A program made the position numbers and the translations under genes. Of a DNA stretch of 64,000 nucleotides, positions 24,939-37,524 are shown piece after piece. The notes below the pieces were generated by a model, which was not told where the DNA came from, did no database searches, and saw nothing but the letters and a program-made list of their open reading frames with translations. The stretch's first letter is position 1, and each line of letters starts with the position of its first letter. This DNA comes from Arthrinium phaeospermum (lineage: Eukaryota; Ascomycota; Sordariomycetes; Amphisphaeriales; Apiosporaceae), in the NCBI GenBank assembly GCA_006503535.1, contig QYRS01000009.1, positions 1,302,001-1,366,000 on the forward strand, given 5' to 3'.

Positions 24939-26634
24939 ACGGAGTTCAGTCTCAACAGCCCATCATGCTTGTTGTGGTTCCTAAACAGCCGTGCGAGTAG
25001 ATAATAAAATGAGTGTTGCTAAACACCCAACCCCTGGTCGCTAAGTATATAAAGGGGCGGGGTCAGGGAAGGACAATGGCCAAAGACAATGCCCTTGTGC
25101 TACTATCGCAACACAGAACAAAGACGACAGGGATAACCATGTCTGACAGCAACACAGACACCACCTCGACGACCTCCTCCCTGAATATCTCCATTTCGGG
25201 ATATTGGCTCCAATGACACTAGCGACAGGGGTCCCCCACCCGCGGGCTTACTGAGGAAGCCGCGCACAACACCCGCCTTTCGCTTTCTTGTTGTCACTCC
25301 ACCAGTGGATGGTGAAGAACAACAAAGTTCGTCGAAAGAGGGCTCCCAGCCGCATCCAGAGGAGGCTGAAAGGCGCCGTAGGACCGGCGCAAAGGTAAGA
25401 AGAAGAAGAAGGCCGGGCTCAGCGTCAGCTGGAGGCGCCGCTTGGCGGCGTCGTCATACGTCACCGCATCAGGACAGCAGCTTGCGTCGGGGACTGTTTG
25501 GCGCCGGCATGACTGCTTTAGGTGAGGATTGATGAAGCAGTATTGCCGCCGTCTCGCCCTACCACCCATACAGGGGCCCTTCGGACATGGTAGTCTCCAC
25601 TCGTAGAGAACAGGAGCTACTTCCAGCATCGGCAGGGACTATGACTGGACCGCAAGATACGCTGGCGCTGCTGAACCTGCGGGGACGCAGCGGGCTGCAA
25701 CGACACGGTCACCACCGCCGTAGACGGCACGGGTGCAGGCGGTCCATTCCCCCGGTCCCACAGGCGACATCTCGGGTTTGTGGGACTGTCCGAGGGATTG
25801 CTCTCGTACTACATGAGGTGTTGGACGGTGTGGGCGATACCAGATGAGTGGGCGGTGACCATGGATATGGTGCTAAGACTCGTACCGCCCTCTCCGTCTC
25901 CTCCCCTTCTTGGCGATATCTAAGGTAGGTGGCATGGCTTTGACACTGTTTCGCCAACTAATGTGTAGGGTTCCGTTTTCACTTACAACGCAAAACCGGT
26001 TCATCGGTAGCCGGTGGGTAAGATATTATAGGAGATAATAATATAATTAATTAAATTACTTAGTAACCCCCTGGAGCCGCCCGTCCCCCCTTTTAAATAG
26101 GGATAATTTGGTATTTTATATATTGTAAATGTTTATTTGATTTATGTACTAGCTTCATACCTCGGTGTATATATGTATATATCCTGAAACACGGTCAGCG
26201 CTAGACTAGCGGCAAGTGCCAGCCTGCTGTGCCTCCCCTTCAGCCCACAAATGCGGTTCGGCTGCACGTCATGTTACATCCCGCTGATGACGTGCCGAGA
26301 CGGATCTATACTAGCGAAGCTTAGGTAACTGGCTGCCCCCTGGAATTTTATACAAGGTCTATTTTAGCTGAATGCTTCTCTGTCTATCAGCTAGGCCGTC
26401 CCAATTCCAACATGCCCACTTTCAGCTCCTGAAGCATGGTCGGGGTTTCCCTGTCATCGGGCCCTCGCAGTCGACGACACTGGTGCACCCGACACAGGAA
26501 ATTTGGTAGACGACGAGCTTAGCGGCATGGGCCTTTGGCAATATACCGTCATTCTTTTCATCCACGCCAGGAATTAGTAACCAGTCATATTCGCATAGTA
26601 AGTAGGTAATTAAGGGGAAGGGAGTGGGTGGAAC
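24939..26634. other. Decayed region with AT-rich patch
   Basis: No intact gene is visible. A fragment near 25620-25850 (+) reads CNDTVTTAVDGTGAGGPFPR but breaks on both sides; I do not recognise it. From about 26015 to 26180 the base composition drops to a strikingly AT-rich stretch (TAATTAATTAAATTA, TTTTATATATTG), unlike the rest of the window. Confidence 0.4.
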
Positions 26635-28354
26635 TTACAAAACCGCAAAGCAGTGTATGTTGTTATTCAGCAGGTCCTCGCGGACGTCGCGCATGAGGAC
26701 CTGCAGGTCCTCCTTGGACCAGCCCAGGACCCCCACGAAGACGGTCTCGGAGTACATTTCGAGCACGACGGCCGTGTTCTGCCGCATCAGCGTGCCGATG
26801 CGCTGCAGCCGCTTTCCGGGGGCCCAGCACGTGACGGGGACGGGGTAGCGGCGCTCCGTAATATTCACAAAGCCGGCCTCGGCCAGCTTGGCCGGGTAGC
26901 CGTGGATGAAGTCGAGCTCCTGGCCGATCTGCTTGAAGGCCGAGAGCATGCCGCGGTTCCACCGCTGCAGCGCCGTGCCCTCGAGCGACTGGTTCGGGCA
27001 CCGCAGCTCCGTGATCCACTCCTGGAACTCGGCGAAGCCGCCCGGCTGCAGGTTGGCGTAGACCGAGGCCAGGTAGCGGCGCGTGTCGGCGAACTTGCGC
27101 GCCAGCGACGGGCGGCGTAGATGTAGTCGAACTTGCCCGACGCGAACTGCCACTCCTTCTCGACGTCGCCGACGCAGAAGCTGCAGTTGGGCTCCGTGGG
27201 CACCGTCTTGGTCTTCTGCAGGTCCACGCCCAGCACGCTGCTGGACGGATTGTCCCTGGCTTTTTGCCACGGATACAGTATTTAGCTTGGGTACCACTCA
27301 AGGGACCGAGACGGAAGAGGGAGGGGGTGGTTACCGAATTCGAGAGCCCATTCGCCTGTTCCGGTTCCGACGTCCAGGACACGCCTCGGGGCTGTGACGG
27401 GGGCCAGGTAGAGGCGGCCGGCGTGGACCTCTGTACTCAGGTCATGTTGGATGACTAGACTCGCCGCTGATTAGTGTGGGAATGCATGCAGAGCACATAG
27501 GGAAAATGTTGTCTGCCTACCCAGTCTTGCAGCCTCTTCCTGTTGTTTTGTGCCGTCCGCGGTTAGCCAAGCATAGCCACTTGTCTGGGACAATGGCGTG
27601 GGACCAACCTCGGTGTAGGTAGAGCGATATGCTTCAGAAGAGAGTTAGCTTGCTCCTGGAAAATGATAAGATAGAGAGGCGGAAACGCACGTGTGTGTAG
27701 CCTCTTGAGCTTCGACCGGAAGATGCGGAGGAGCTTGGGCGAGGTCTGTATCGGTGCACCATCCGGGCGCGGGGCGCGTCTATATGACACCAGGGGGAAT
27801 AGTTAGTTGCCATAAATGCCCAAAACGACTGCGCCCGATGGAGAGGGGACTTACTCCTTCTTGGCATAGTACGTGTCTTCGATATCGGAGTCGTCCGACT
27901 CGACGTCGGGGAACAGGTGAAGGTCGTCGGTTGCCCCGATTCTTCCGGCCCTGTACTGTCGTTGGGAGCGGGAGCAGGAGCAGGAGCAGCCTATGCACAT
28001 GCAGTCCTCTTAGTCTCCATATGTATTATATATAATATTTTAAGTGTATTTGAAGGGAGGGAGGGTACTTACTTTTACATCGGCGGCTGGCTTTTTGGGG
28101 GACCCCCCTAGGATCGGGCTAAGATCTAGCTTATCGTCGATGGTAGGTTTCCGTCTGATGGTCCGTTCGGGCGATTTCATCCGTGGCATATTTGGCGGGT
28201 CGGGTAGCGGTTTGTTGTGCACCGCCGGTCGGGCCTTTGGGGCGTGGCTGGCATCGGATGAGGTGGAAGCCGAAGGATGCAGCCTATGGTGGCTTGGTTT
28301 GGCGGTTTGGTGCCTGCGAGCGGCAGGGGCCTCGGACGGCCTTGGCGACTCCAT
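26635..28354 (-). CDS. LaeA-like SAM methyltransferase, with one apparent frameshift
   Basis: Class I SAM-dependent methyltransferase of the large fungal LaeA-like group; most members have no known substrate. Proposed exons: 28354-28073, 27955-27855, 27779-27691, 27631-27521, 27454-27335 and 27259-26635. Phases agree throughout and give 442 aa if one base is added at the run 27110-27112. There FDYIYAA ends one frame and PSLARKFADTRR begins the next. The N-terminal 180 residues are disordered; an acidic ESDDSDIED segment follows, then QHDLSTEVHAGRLYLAP, SAM motif I (VLDVGTGTGEWALEF), LGVDLQ and NLQPGGFAEFQEW. The exon 1-2 junction is the least certain. A GTAAGT at the very end could splice to a further short exon replacing the stop used here. 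It lies beside the relic cluster at 19-25 kb. Confidence 0.8.
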
Positions 28355-31300
28355 TTCTTTCCCTCGGTTCCTGTTCAGCCAGCAGGTCCGGTTCGCAACT
28401 TTTCCTTTCTTTGCCTTTTGGTCGATGTGATGAAATAGCCCGAGGTGGTAAGTATGTAGGTCCGGCCCCGAAAGGTACTTAACAAGCGAGGAAATGGGGC
28501 AGAGGGGTTCAATCGTATCGTACCGTAGAAAGAGAATCAGAGGACAGCGGGAAACTTTATCGTTTCAGACCACCGTGCAACCATGGTGACTGGGCGGTGG
28601 GGGCTCGGCCTCGCTGGGGTGCGAGGCAACGCGAACGAGGCTAAAATAGAGGGAGAGGCATGAGCGCTGTTTTGGGCCTAGTCAGACACGGAGCAGACAA
28701 GGACGGGGATCGTATAGGTAGGGCACGGACGGGCGCCCCAGCCCAGGTATGAGCCGTGCAGAAGTTATAGTGGACTTATACCCTGAGCGGCCCATTTCGG
28801 CCCCCGGCTGCTGTAGTATTCCGCACTACCGAGACGACGGAGAAAATGTCATACGTCTGGCAGATTGGCTCCATCGTGAAATCTCCATTCCGCCCAACGG
28901 TCCCTACAAATAATTTCAACGGCCCTGCAGCTTTGGCTGTCGACCGAGCACCAAGTAAGTACTGCCGTATTTCGAGTCTAGAACTAGCTGGCCCCATATA
29001 TCTTGACCGCAACGTGGGAATCACTTAGCATCCATCCCAAAGCGGACCATCGTATCACCGCATCTAGTCCCCGGCGTTGCGGACTTAAGGTCGGGCACTG
29101 TACCGAACGTGCCCCAACTATATATGGACTGCTACCCGCGCTCTTGCATTACTGGCCGAGCAAAGGCCATTCTGATCAGAGATGATAGTACCTAAGAAAG
29201 AGAGGAGAGTTACAATTATCACCACTATGTTGCAAATGGTTCAGGAGACGAGCCATGACCAAAGGCACGGAGATTTCGTGATGAAAGATCGCTAGGATTG
29301 ACCATCTATCGCATTTGAAGCAAACAAATCTTAAGGACGAGATTGGTAAGATAACAAGATCTTCCTTAAACTCCTGTCATGCTTTTTCACCTGTTACCGG
29401 CTCTGACAGAGCCACCTCTGCACGAAGGCGGAAGAGGAGCGCGGCGGACATGAGCTATCAAGAAAGACACGCACGTATCAAAGTGCTTCTGGGTTCTTCT
29501 TGACGTACATTCGACTTATCCCGAGTAAGAGCGACTTCCTTGTGGCGAAAAGGCACGACCTTTTGCCCCAGGACATGTCATGGCAGTGATCGGCGTTCGC
29601 GACCTCCGTCATACGGGAGGCGGGAGCAGAGGTCGGAATCGAGCAGAGCTCCATCGCACCAGGGGCCGTGATCGCACCCCGTTTTCACTATGGCAAACCG
29701 AGGCTTAGTTGCCTCGCGCTCCTGTACCGCATCTGACACTAACGCTCCTTGCGGGACTGTCTGAGGTACTACATGCCTGTTCCAACCTGGCAGTTCGCTT
29801 TCTTGGAGAGAGGGCCCCGCTGACTGTTGGTAGTGTATGCCTGGATCTCTGTCGTTTTGGCTGCGTTGCAGGTGGGCCTGTCCACCAAGTACACGGACCT
29901 GGCGTTCTATCAGCTAATCTTCTATACAACCTCAACGTCGGCGGTGTCTATTGTGGGTACTAGCGTTGACTGTTATGACCTGCGGACCGCCGCTTCTTGT
30001 TACATTTGGTTTCCACGCACAGCTACATGAGACGGTTATAGCACATGAACAGCTAACCTGCCAAATTTGATGTGAATCAAGATCCGAGGGATTTCTGGTG
30101 GGGCTTACTTGCTCAGTATACCTGTTGTCCGACTACCCGCTATGAGAGAGATCGGAAATAAGAAAGAGGATATTCGAAATTTTCATAAGCAACCAAACCC
30201 CTTCAAGTGGTCGAAGTACTGTAATTATCATTCTGATCAACGCCGTGTTACTGTTCACTAGCAACGGCCCTTTTGTGCGAGCAGCCTGAGCCACTGAGCC
30301 CTGAATGTCTTGCCCATTCCAAGGGAGCCATGGAGCAACGTGACTCTTCTAGCTGGATGTCGTATTGCCGTTGTCTCAAGTGGCTTCCTGTGATGACGGT
30401 GTCAAACAAAGAGACGAGGCAACCATGGTGCAAGTGGCACTTCATTGAAGTCATAGTACCATGTCTGAGCGTGAGATATAATATCACGGATTCCTCTCCG
30501 CCGGGGGTGGCGCGCCGAACGTTCACGTCGACAAGCGCCCACTCATGCGCGACCTTGGTAAAAACCAATGTACCCGGACGGAAGAGCAACCATAGCGACA
30601 GAGCTAGATATACTGATTGTATTGGAAAAGACCATACACAGAACAGAGCCGATGGCAGCCCCTCCGAGCTGAACACAACGACCCTACCCGTCCGGACAAC
30701 AAACCCTATAACCAACCACGAGGGCAATGCCCCTAGCCGAAGTGCTCAAATCGGCCCGAGCCTCAAGCTTAGACGCTGTAAAACACTCCCAGCCTGGCTA
30801 GCTGGTCTAGCCTCATCCGGACTGAGTTGTGGCAACAAGCCGGCATACACGTCGAACCGAAGGATGGGATCCGGCAGGAACTGACTGGAAACCAAAGGCC
30901 GTATGTCTCGTAATTATTGTCTTTCCAAACTGGCCCAGAATCACTTGAACCATCTTCCTGGCCGTCGGTCACGTGTTCTCGCGCAATCAAGATTATATAC
31001 TTCGTATACCTATGGGTAGGCGTTGTATGCACATTGATCCTGTGCCACTGGAGCAGGCCGACGACATAAGTTTCGCTTCGTTCGCTCACTGCACAATACC
31101 GGTTAGTTTTCAAGAGCACCCCAGTAAAATCCACGAAGCTGCGGAGCCATACTGTTGATCAAGTCTTAATTCACTCGAACTTCTGATGCTAACCATATTA
31201 CACAGGCTAATCAATCTGTACACTCCCTATCGTACCTTGCATCCCGTGTCCCATCGCGACGCCCACGAAACGATCGCATGGGATCTAATCAAACAACCAA

Positions 31301-31409
31301 GGCGTACCATCCATCGAAGCGGTATTCATACAATCTCCCTCCCCAACCTCCCTCCCCTATCTCCCATGCGGAGTAGGTTGTCACCGTCCACCATCTCAAG
31401 AGAGCCCGC
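28355..31409. other. 3-kb gene-poor region with broken frames
   Basis: The region is upstream of the LaeA-like gene. One open piece near 29825-29985 (+) is hydrophobic (VVYAWISVVLAALQVGL) and could be a membrane-protein relic preceded by a stop. I recognise nothing complete, no RNA gene and no repeat pair. Confidence 0.4.
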
Positions 31410-31733
31410 TCACTGTCCCTTCTCCCCCTCGCCCACATCCTCCACCAGCCGGTCCCCGCCCCGCGACGTGCCCCCCAGCGAGCGGCCGCGGGGGTCCAGC
31501 TCCGTCGTCTCGTGCAAGACGGGCTTGCCCGTCTCCTCGGTCGTGCGCTCGATGCGGCCGCCGTCGCGGCTGTTGTAGGAGCCGTGCTCGGTGAAGGTCT
31601 TGCTGTGGTGTTGTCCGTCGCTGCCGCCACTGCCGCTAGAAGAGGAAGAAAAGGACGAGGAGACGAAGGTGGAGAAGGAGCTGCTGGAGTTGCTGTAGGA
31701 TTGGGATTGTTGCTGTTGTTGTTGGGAAGGCAT
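31410..31733 (-). CDS. Small Ser-rich conserved-type fungal protein
   Basis: Single exon, 107 aa. The first 55 residues are low-complexity Gln/Ser/Gly. The second half (RIERTTEETGKPVLHETTEL followed by DPRGRSLGG) has the pattern of a short module seen in small fungal proteins with repeated Thr-Arg-Thr and an E(T/E)-D..GR ending. There is no signal peptide or membrane helix. The function is unknown. The upstream flank has CT- and GTT-rich tracts. The ATG is the first in the frame and the stop is clear. Confidence 0.55.
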   Translation of the reverse strand: MPSQQQQQQSQSYSNSSSSFSTFVSSSFSSSSSGSGGSDGQHHSKTFTEHGSYNSRDGGRIERTTEETGKPVLHETTELDPRGRSLGGTSRGGDRLVEDVGEGEKGQ

Positions 31734-32437
31734 CTTGGGTTTGGTGTTTGCGGTCGTCGTGGGATGCGGTTGTTGTTGTTGTGATGAGGTGGCGATGGGT
31801 TGAAGCTGGAGCGTAGAGTGCTGAGAGTGATCTGAGGTTTTCAGGTGTGTTGTTGGTATGTAAACGTATGCGAACGTCAGTTGTTCTGAGGGATTGTAAG
31901 GTGGTGTCTTGTTTGGTGGTTTGTGAAGACGGGTTTGCTCAAAGAAAAGCAGCCCGTATTTGAGAGGCCCCGTGACGTGACGTCATGGCAGCCCCGCCGC
32001 TGACGAAACAAACAAACCTACGTCAACATGGCTTCCACTGCTTCGCACCGCGCCTGCCCGGCAAACTATGGCAAGAAGATATGGTTCCTGGCCACCTGGG
32101 GTGTCGCTTCGGTATATGGACAACTTGAAATTACGGGCGGCCGTAATTAGCTTGGTGATTCGTCCGAACTCATGGATACGGAGCGGTAGTCGCAGCCGGA
32201 AAGCCCGAGCGCGTCGGTGGAAAGGTGGGGTCGACCTTCGCCCGAGCCAACGTAGGTGCAGTAGTCGCGACCTTGTGATAAACATAGAGAATTGGATTGA
32301 ATGCCGTTCGTCTCCTATCCATAGTATACAGGTCGTAGTGTACATCCTGGGGCCGTTTTGGCCAGGTTAAGCTTACATGGCAAAAAATATCGCGATTCCA
32401 CGAACCACGGTTGCCACATGGGCACGCCCATTTTGAA
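31734..32437. other. Intergenic: 5' flank of small Ser-rich gene
   Basis: A TTG-rich leader precedes the small gene. I see nothing else that can be supported up to the SAT4 gene stop. Confidence 0.5.
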
Positions 32438-33787
32438 TTAATACGCACTCCCCGGCTGTCTCCTGGCCGCACGCCCACTCTCCGGATCGTCCTCGTTAAT
32501 CCAAGACGTCTGCATGTTGACAGACTGGCCCCGCACGTGGCCACCAGCGCCGGCGTGGGCGTGGGCGTGGTAGGCCTTGTTGCCGATGATGACGGGGCTG
32601 AGCTGGATCTCGGAGCCGCCGTCGCCGTCGCCGTCGCCGTCGTCGCCCAGCTCGTTGAAGCCCTGGCTGCGCGGCTTGGAGCTGCCGGTGCCCTTCTTGG
32701 AGAAGGCGTAGGAGGCGGACCCGGGCGTCGGGTCCGACCGGCTCGAGGAGCCGAAGGTGCCGCGGAACAGCGGGCGCAGGAAGGGCACGCAGGCCAGCGA
32801 CACGGCCACGCCGATCTCGACCGTCGAGAAGAGGAAGGCGAGCAGGCCAGTCCCCGTCGGGTTGGTCGCGTCGAGGCTCGGGAGCAGGGTCTGGCGGTAG
32901 ATGGTGACGGCGCAGGTGCTGTTGGTGACGCAGGGTGTCAGTAGGAATGTCATGATGAGGACGAGAGTAAGGGGGTTGAGAGTGGGCTCAATCGAGAGTT
33001 ATTACTCACATGAACCCGACACTGAACATCAGGAACAGCACAATCTTCTTGCGCAGCTGCAGCTGCAGGTTGTAGACAAAGGGCAGCGGGAGCAGGAGGA
33101 CGATGACGTCGCTGACGACGTTGATGGCGCTGAGCCACTCGTAGTAGGTCTTGACGTCGCCGCACTTGCCCACGACCGTGCCCGCCCAGTCGTAGTTCTT
33201 GGAGTAGGGCTGGCAGATGACCAGGCCCGCGATGAAGCCGCAGACGTTGTAGGTGATGACGAAGCCGCCGACGACCCGGACGGCCAGCGTCATCCGCGGG
33301 ATCGGCATCAGGGTCTGGTACATGGCCAGGACGGACAGCTTGCTGGTCAGGACGCAGCAGTTCCAGAGCAGGGGCCACGCGGCCATACACTGGGGAGAGA
33401 TGTTAGCGGCTGTCATACTGCTTTTCACATGGGCATATCAATAGAAAAGGGGTGGGGAAGGGTCAGCCGTACCCTGAAGAATGTGTCGAGAGCGCCGGGG
33501 CCGAACCGGGCGAGAATAACTGGTATGTCGAAGGTGAAGCCGCCCTTGAACACCATGAAGAAGTCGACAATGCACAAGGCCAGCACGAACAACAGCGCCA
33601 GCGCAATGCACCAGTCGCTGGCGTCCAGGGGCGCGCTGGAGAACCGCGACCTCGCCAGAAAGCGCAGGCCGACGAGGGCCGTGGGAACGACCATCGTCAA
33701 GACGCAAATCAAGATCATCCAGACCTGGCCGGCATTTTGGATGGGTATCGACTCGTAGCCGCCGTGGTTGGTGGGCGGCGTGTCCAT
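32438..33787 (-). CDS. SAT4/rhodopsin-domain integral membrane protein
   Basis: Seven-helix plasma-membrane protein of the fungal SAT4 (rhodopsin domain, PTH11-like) family, thought to sense surface or chemical cues. Exons 33787-33473, 33389-33010 and 32918-32438 give 391 aa. The start MDTPPTNHGG is chosen because the frame further upstream has no family similarity. Helices follow one another from GQVWMILICVLTMVV. The typical landmarks are present: loop DASDWCIAL, CQPYSKNYDWAG, INVVSDVIVLLLP before the LRKK loop, and a last pair ending in VSLACVPFLRPLF. The C-terminal 110 residues are cytosolic and disordered, with an Asp/Gly run. No CFEM domain is present. Intron 2 has a clear CTGAC branch site. 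Confidence 0.9.
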
Positions 33788-35661
33788 GATGTCGGATGTG
33801 TATGCGGTTGTTGCCTCGTCACAAAGGACTCTCCTGAGAGAAGAGAGACTGGGAGGGGGGTTGAAACAAATGCTCTTATAAGCCTGGTGTATCCTGTGTC
33901 TCAATGTGGAAGCTGCATATGGGGTTGGGGCGCTTTCTTATCCGACAGCATGATGATGCCCACAGCAACAATAACCCGTTAAGATGCCAATGACGTTTGT
34001 CGTATCGAGAGCTAGAATGGTGAGGTGATGGGAAAGTCCGCAGGCGCAGATGAACTGTTTACCCTTTCGAGAAACCTCCTCATCTCAACACAATTTAAAC
34101 ATTGATATGCATTGGCATGAAACGAGAACTGCCGATCGCTGCGAGCAGACTTGGCCCTAACATGGCCAATACTTATAAGTTTGACCTATCTCATGGGCTG
34201 GAATGGGATTTCGAGAAAGGATGCTCCCAGTAGGGTCGAGACCGTCGTGTGGGAGATTGAGGGACCCCGCCTGTCAGAAGCGAGGCTCTTCCTTGTAGCC
34301 ATCCGTACTCCGTACGTCTTTGGCGTAATTGCGCGCCGCCTTCCTGGCAGACCGGCGATGGAGGTCTGGGTTCAAGGGTTCCCTGGATGTACTGTTCCTG
34401 GTGCCGCGCGGCAGCTACTGGGAGGCCGATGTAACCGGTGTCCGCCCCTGTCGCCGCCGAAACTGCACACCGGCCGGGAATAGAGTCCTGGGCTTCCTAT
34501 TGGGTAGCGGTCGCCCCATTTCCTGAGATCGAGGTAGATGGAGAGTCCCTCCTCTCCGCTGATCGTGGTTGACCCATTGTCAGATCTGAAGCGGCCCCCC
34601 GATTGCTTCGTTGATGGAGTCAAAACAGCCAGCATTTGTTTTTCCTTTCTTGTCTTTTCTTGTCCAATCCCTTCCAAGCCTCCCCGGCAGGAACAAAAGA
34701 TTCACATAAATTGCGACAATGCGATAATCATTTCTGGAACCAGAAAGACTCGAGTTGACAGATTTGGTACCGAGTTGCGGTCAATTTGGGGTTGCAAGCG
34801 ATGTCACGTACTGACTCGGCTGTAGAATGACTGTTGTAACCCTACGGCCAACAGGCAAAATACGCATGTGATGTGATTTCTGAAGCGACAGAATCGACAG
34901 GGGTAAGATTATAAGACCCAAGGATGCAGCTGGCGCGGTAGACTCCTGCCAAGCCGCCCAAAAAGAGACGTGGAATTCGAAACGCGACAGCCGATCCAGT
35001 TAATACCGTTTCCTGTCAATCGTTCATGGGCCCGGCAGCCCGGTTTGGGCTTAGCGACGAGATGGGAAGCACGCAGACGATCGTTCGCGGCCTCCCATTG
35101 GCCTGTGCTGCTCTGTCAATCCACCGTCGATGTCACCGTGTACGGACATTTCGAATCTTCGCGGCTCTTTCCAGATCCTGCCGGCGTGACTGACTTGGCC
35201 GTTGGGTCAAGATCCACGGTCCACTCAAAACCCCCCACACCCTATCCTAGTTTACCAGTTTCGAATTTTTGTGTTTGACAGCAAACAGCAGCAACAATGT
35301 GTTGTGTTGTTCCTGCCCGAGTGCGGTGTAGGATCTGCACAATGCTGACCCTGTCTGTCTGCCTGCTAACTGTGCCGCATTTGGAGTGCCAAACCTCATG
35401 TGAATGGCCCGCGGACTAACCCCCCTTTCGCCCCTTTCGGGGGAGGTTACACCAGTAAATCAAAAAAGAGGAGGTGCCGGTGATCTAATAAGGACCGACG
35501 TGTCTGCACATGCCGAGGAATCATCAGCAACCTCTGCATACCAGCACACCTTTGAAAACAAGATACTTGGTCCTAGGTTGATCCAAAATATTATTACAAA
35601 CCTCTAAACACCCTTGCTATCCCTCTCTCTCTCCCCCCGGTACACTGCAACCAGCGCAAAG
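33788..35661. other. 1.9-kb divergent promoter region (SAT4 gene / SDR gene)
   Basis: The SAT4 gene (-) and the short-chain dehydrogenase (+) diverge from this region. Near 35418-35451 an imperfect inverted repeat (TAACCCCCC ... GGGGGAGGTTA) includes CCCCT/AGGGG motifs like yeast stress elements. No gene is seen. Confidence 0.5.
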
Positions 35662-36743
35662 ATGGGTTCCTTGGCCGCCACCGATATGCGAAAGGTGGTG
35701 ATCATCACCGGTGCTACCGTAAGTCCACCCCTTCTGCAGGCTCCCCTCCCCTCCGCATGACATGCCGTCCCGCTCGTCGACTACCATTCTAACCCGGTGC
35801 TGATGGCGACCAACAGAGCGGAATCGGCCGTGACCTGGCGCACCGGCTGCACGCCCGCGGCTACAAGGTCGCCCTGACGGGCCGGCGGGTGGCCGAGGGC
35901 GAGGCGCTGGCCCAGGCGCTGGACAAGACGGGCCAGACGGCGCTCTTCGCCGAGTGCCACGTCGAGTCGTACGAGTCGCAAACGGCCGTCTTCAAGGCGG
36001 TCTGGGACAAGTGGGCCCGGGTCGACGCCCTCGTCGCCAACGCGGGCATCGTCGACAAGGAGTCCCGGTACGGCCTGGCGCGGCGCGGGGCCTCGTCGGT
36101 CGACGACGTGCCGCCCCGGCCCGACCTGGGCTGCGACGACGCCGACTTCAAGGGCGTCGTGTACGGGACCGAGCTCTTCACGCACTACATGCGCCATAAC
36201 CCGCCCGGGGTGGTCCGGGGCAAGATCGTCGTCACGGGCAGCATCGTCGCCATCTACCCCTGCCCGACCTTCCCCGAGTACTGCGCCGTCAAGGCGGCGG
36301 CGCTGCAGTGGGTCCGCGTCATGGCGCCCATGTTGCTGGCCAAGGAGAACATCACCATCAACACCGTGCTGCCCAACGCGTACGACACGGGCATCATGCC
36401 CGACTTCAAGGAGGCCTACCTCGATGAGCAGTACGTTCTCTCCATTGACTCAATTATTTCAGCATCACGTGATGTATACTTACTCCTCTATTGTAGCTTG
36501 ACCCAGAAGGAGTGCCTCATGTCGGCCTACGACGTCTTCCTCGAGGACGAGTCGCACACCAAGACCGGGCAGGCCATCGAGACGGCCTACGAGTCGCACT
36601 ACTACCACGACGTGCCCGCGTACAAGAGCGGCAACGTCATCGAGCGGACGGACAAGGTCTACGAGCCCTGGTTCCAGTGGATGCACAGCGAGCGGAGCGG
36701 CCTGCCGAATGCGTACAAGGAGCCGCTGCGGAAGATGCCATGA
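35662..36743 (+). CDS. Short-chain dehydrogenase/reductase (15-PGDH-like)
   Basis: NAD(P)-dependent classical SDR that oxidises or reduces an alcohol/ketone; the substrate is unknown. Exons 35662-35718, 35817-36430 and 36497-36743 give 305 aa. The cofactor motif TGATSGIG (16-23) is split by intron 1. NAG follows DALVAN, the catalytic Ser lies in VVTGSIVA, and Y174/K178 form YCAVK, so it should be active. The sequence after the active site (NTVLPNAYDTGI) and the C-terminal tail fit the fungal 15-hydroxyprostaglandin dehydrogenase-like subgroup. Intron 2 is 66 nt, a multiple of three without a stop, so an unspliced form would only gain 22 residues. A methyltransferase follows 780 bp downstream on the same strand. 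Confidence 0.9.
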
Positions 36744-37524
36744 AGATGGTCAGCCTTCAATCCGTTATTGGGGCGGGAAATGATAGTTTAGTGCTAGCCA
36801 GTGGTATCTGTTAACGTTTGTGGCGTTTGTGCCAAGACTCAGCATCACTGAGCATATGATATCGCTGCTTGCTGGTGATTCTGCGTTGTGTCCGGCTAGC
36901 ACATGATATCGGCAATTGATATTGTCCGCAATGCCGGGTGGAAAGCCATTAGCCTTGAAGTTATGCCCTATATGTGACCGCGGAGATGAAAATAAATAGA
37001 AAGATTGATGGGACAGTGGACTTGCGATGAAAGATCCGTCGCAAGAAATCGATTTGTATTCCGATATGCACCAAACTTACCCCAAAGGCGGCCTCGGCGC
37101 GTCGGCCTACCAGTGCTGCTAGGCCTAGGTAGTGTCAGCCCATCTCATTGCCCCCCCTTTATGCAAACCTTCGACCGGTGTCGCAATGACTCGGGCTGTG
37201 GCCGACATTAACGTTACTGAAACAAGAAGACGTACTCGGACTTGGCCGGCGATACACTCCTCTGGTGGAAGCTTAACACCGGATGACTTGACCAAAATAT
37301 CGTGTCAGCGTCGGCAGTAGTTGCAGCTTCCCAATACTCACCTCCATTTAGTCACTGTTGCCGAGACCTCATAGCCACATTCATTATCGTGAGAGACAAC
37401 AGTGGAATTTTCGTTGGGCTTGATGACTTGATCAATCACCTGTCCAGACCCAAATTAGACCCAGGATCTGACAGAATCTTTGATCCACCACGAAGCCACC
37501 AGAGAGGGTTTTGCCCACCACGAC
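36744..37524. other. Intergenic between SDR and LCMT-family methyltransferase
   Basis: It holds the 3' end of the SDR gene and the promoter of the methyltransferase. No gene, RNA or repeat is seen. Confidence 0.5.

Noticed and set aside
32901..33758. 285-codon + strand frame
   Set aside because: It is antisense to the SAT4 membrane protein and has no motif of its own.
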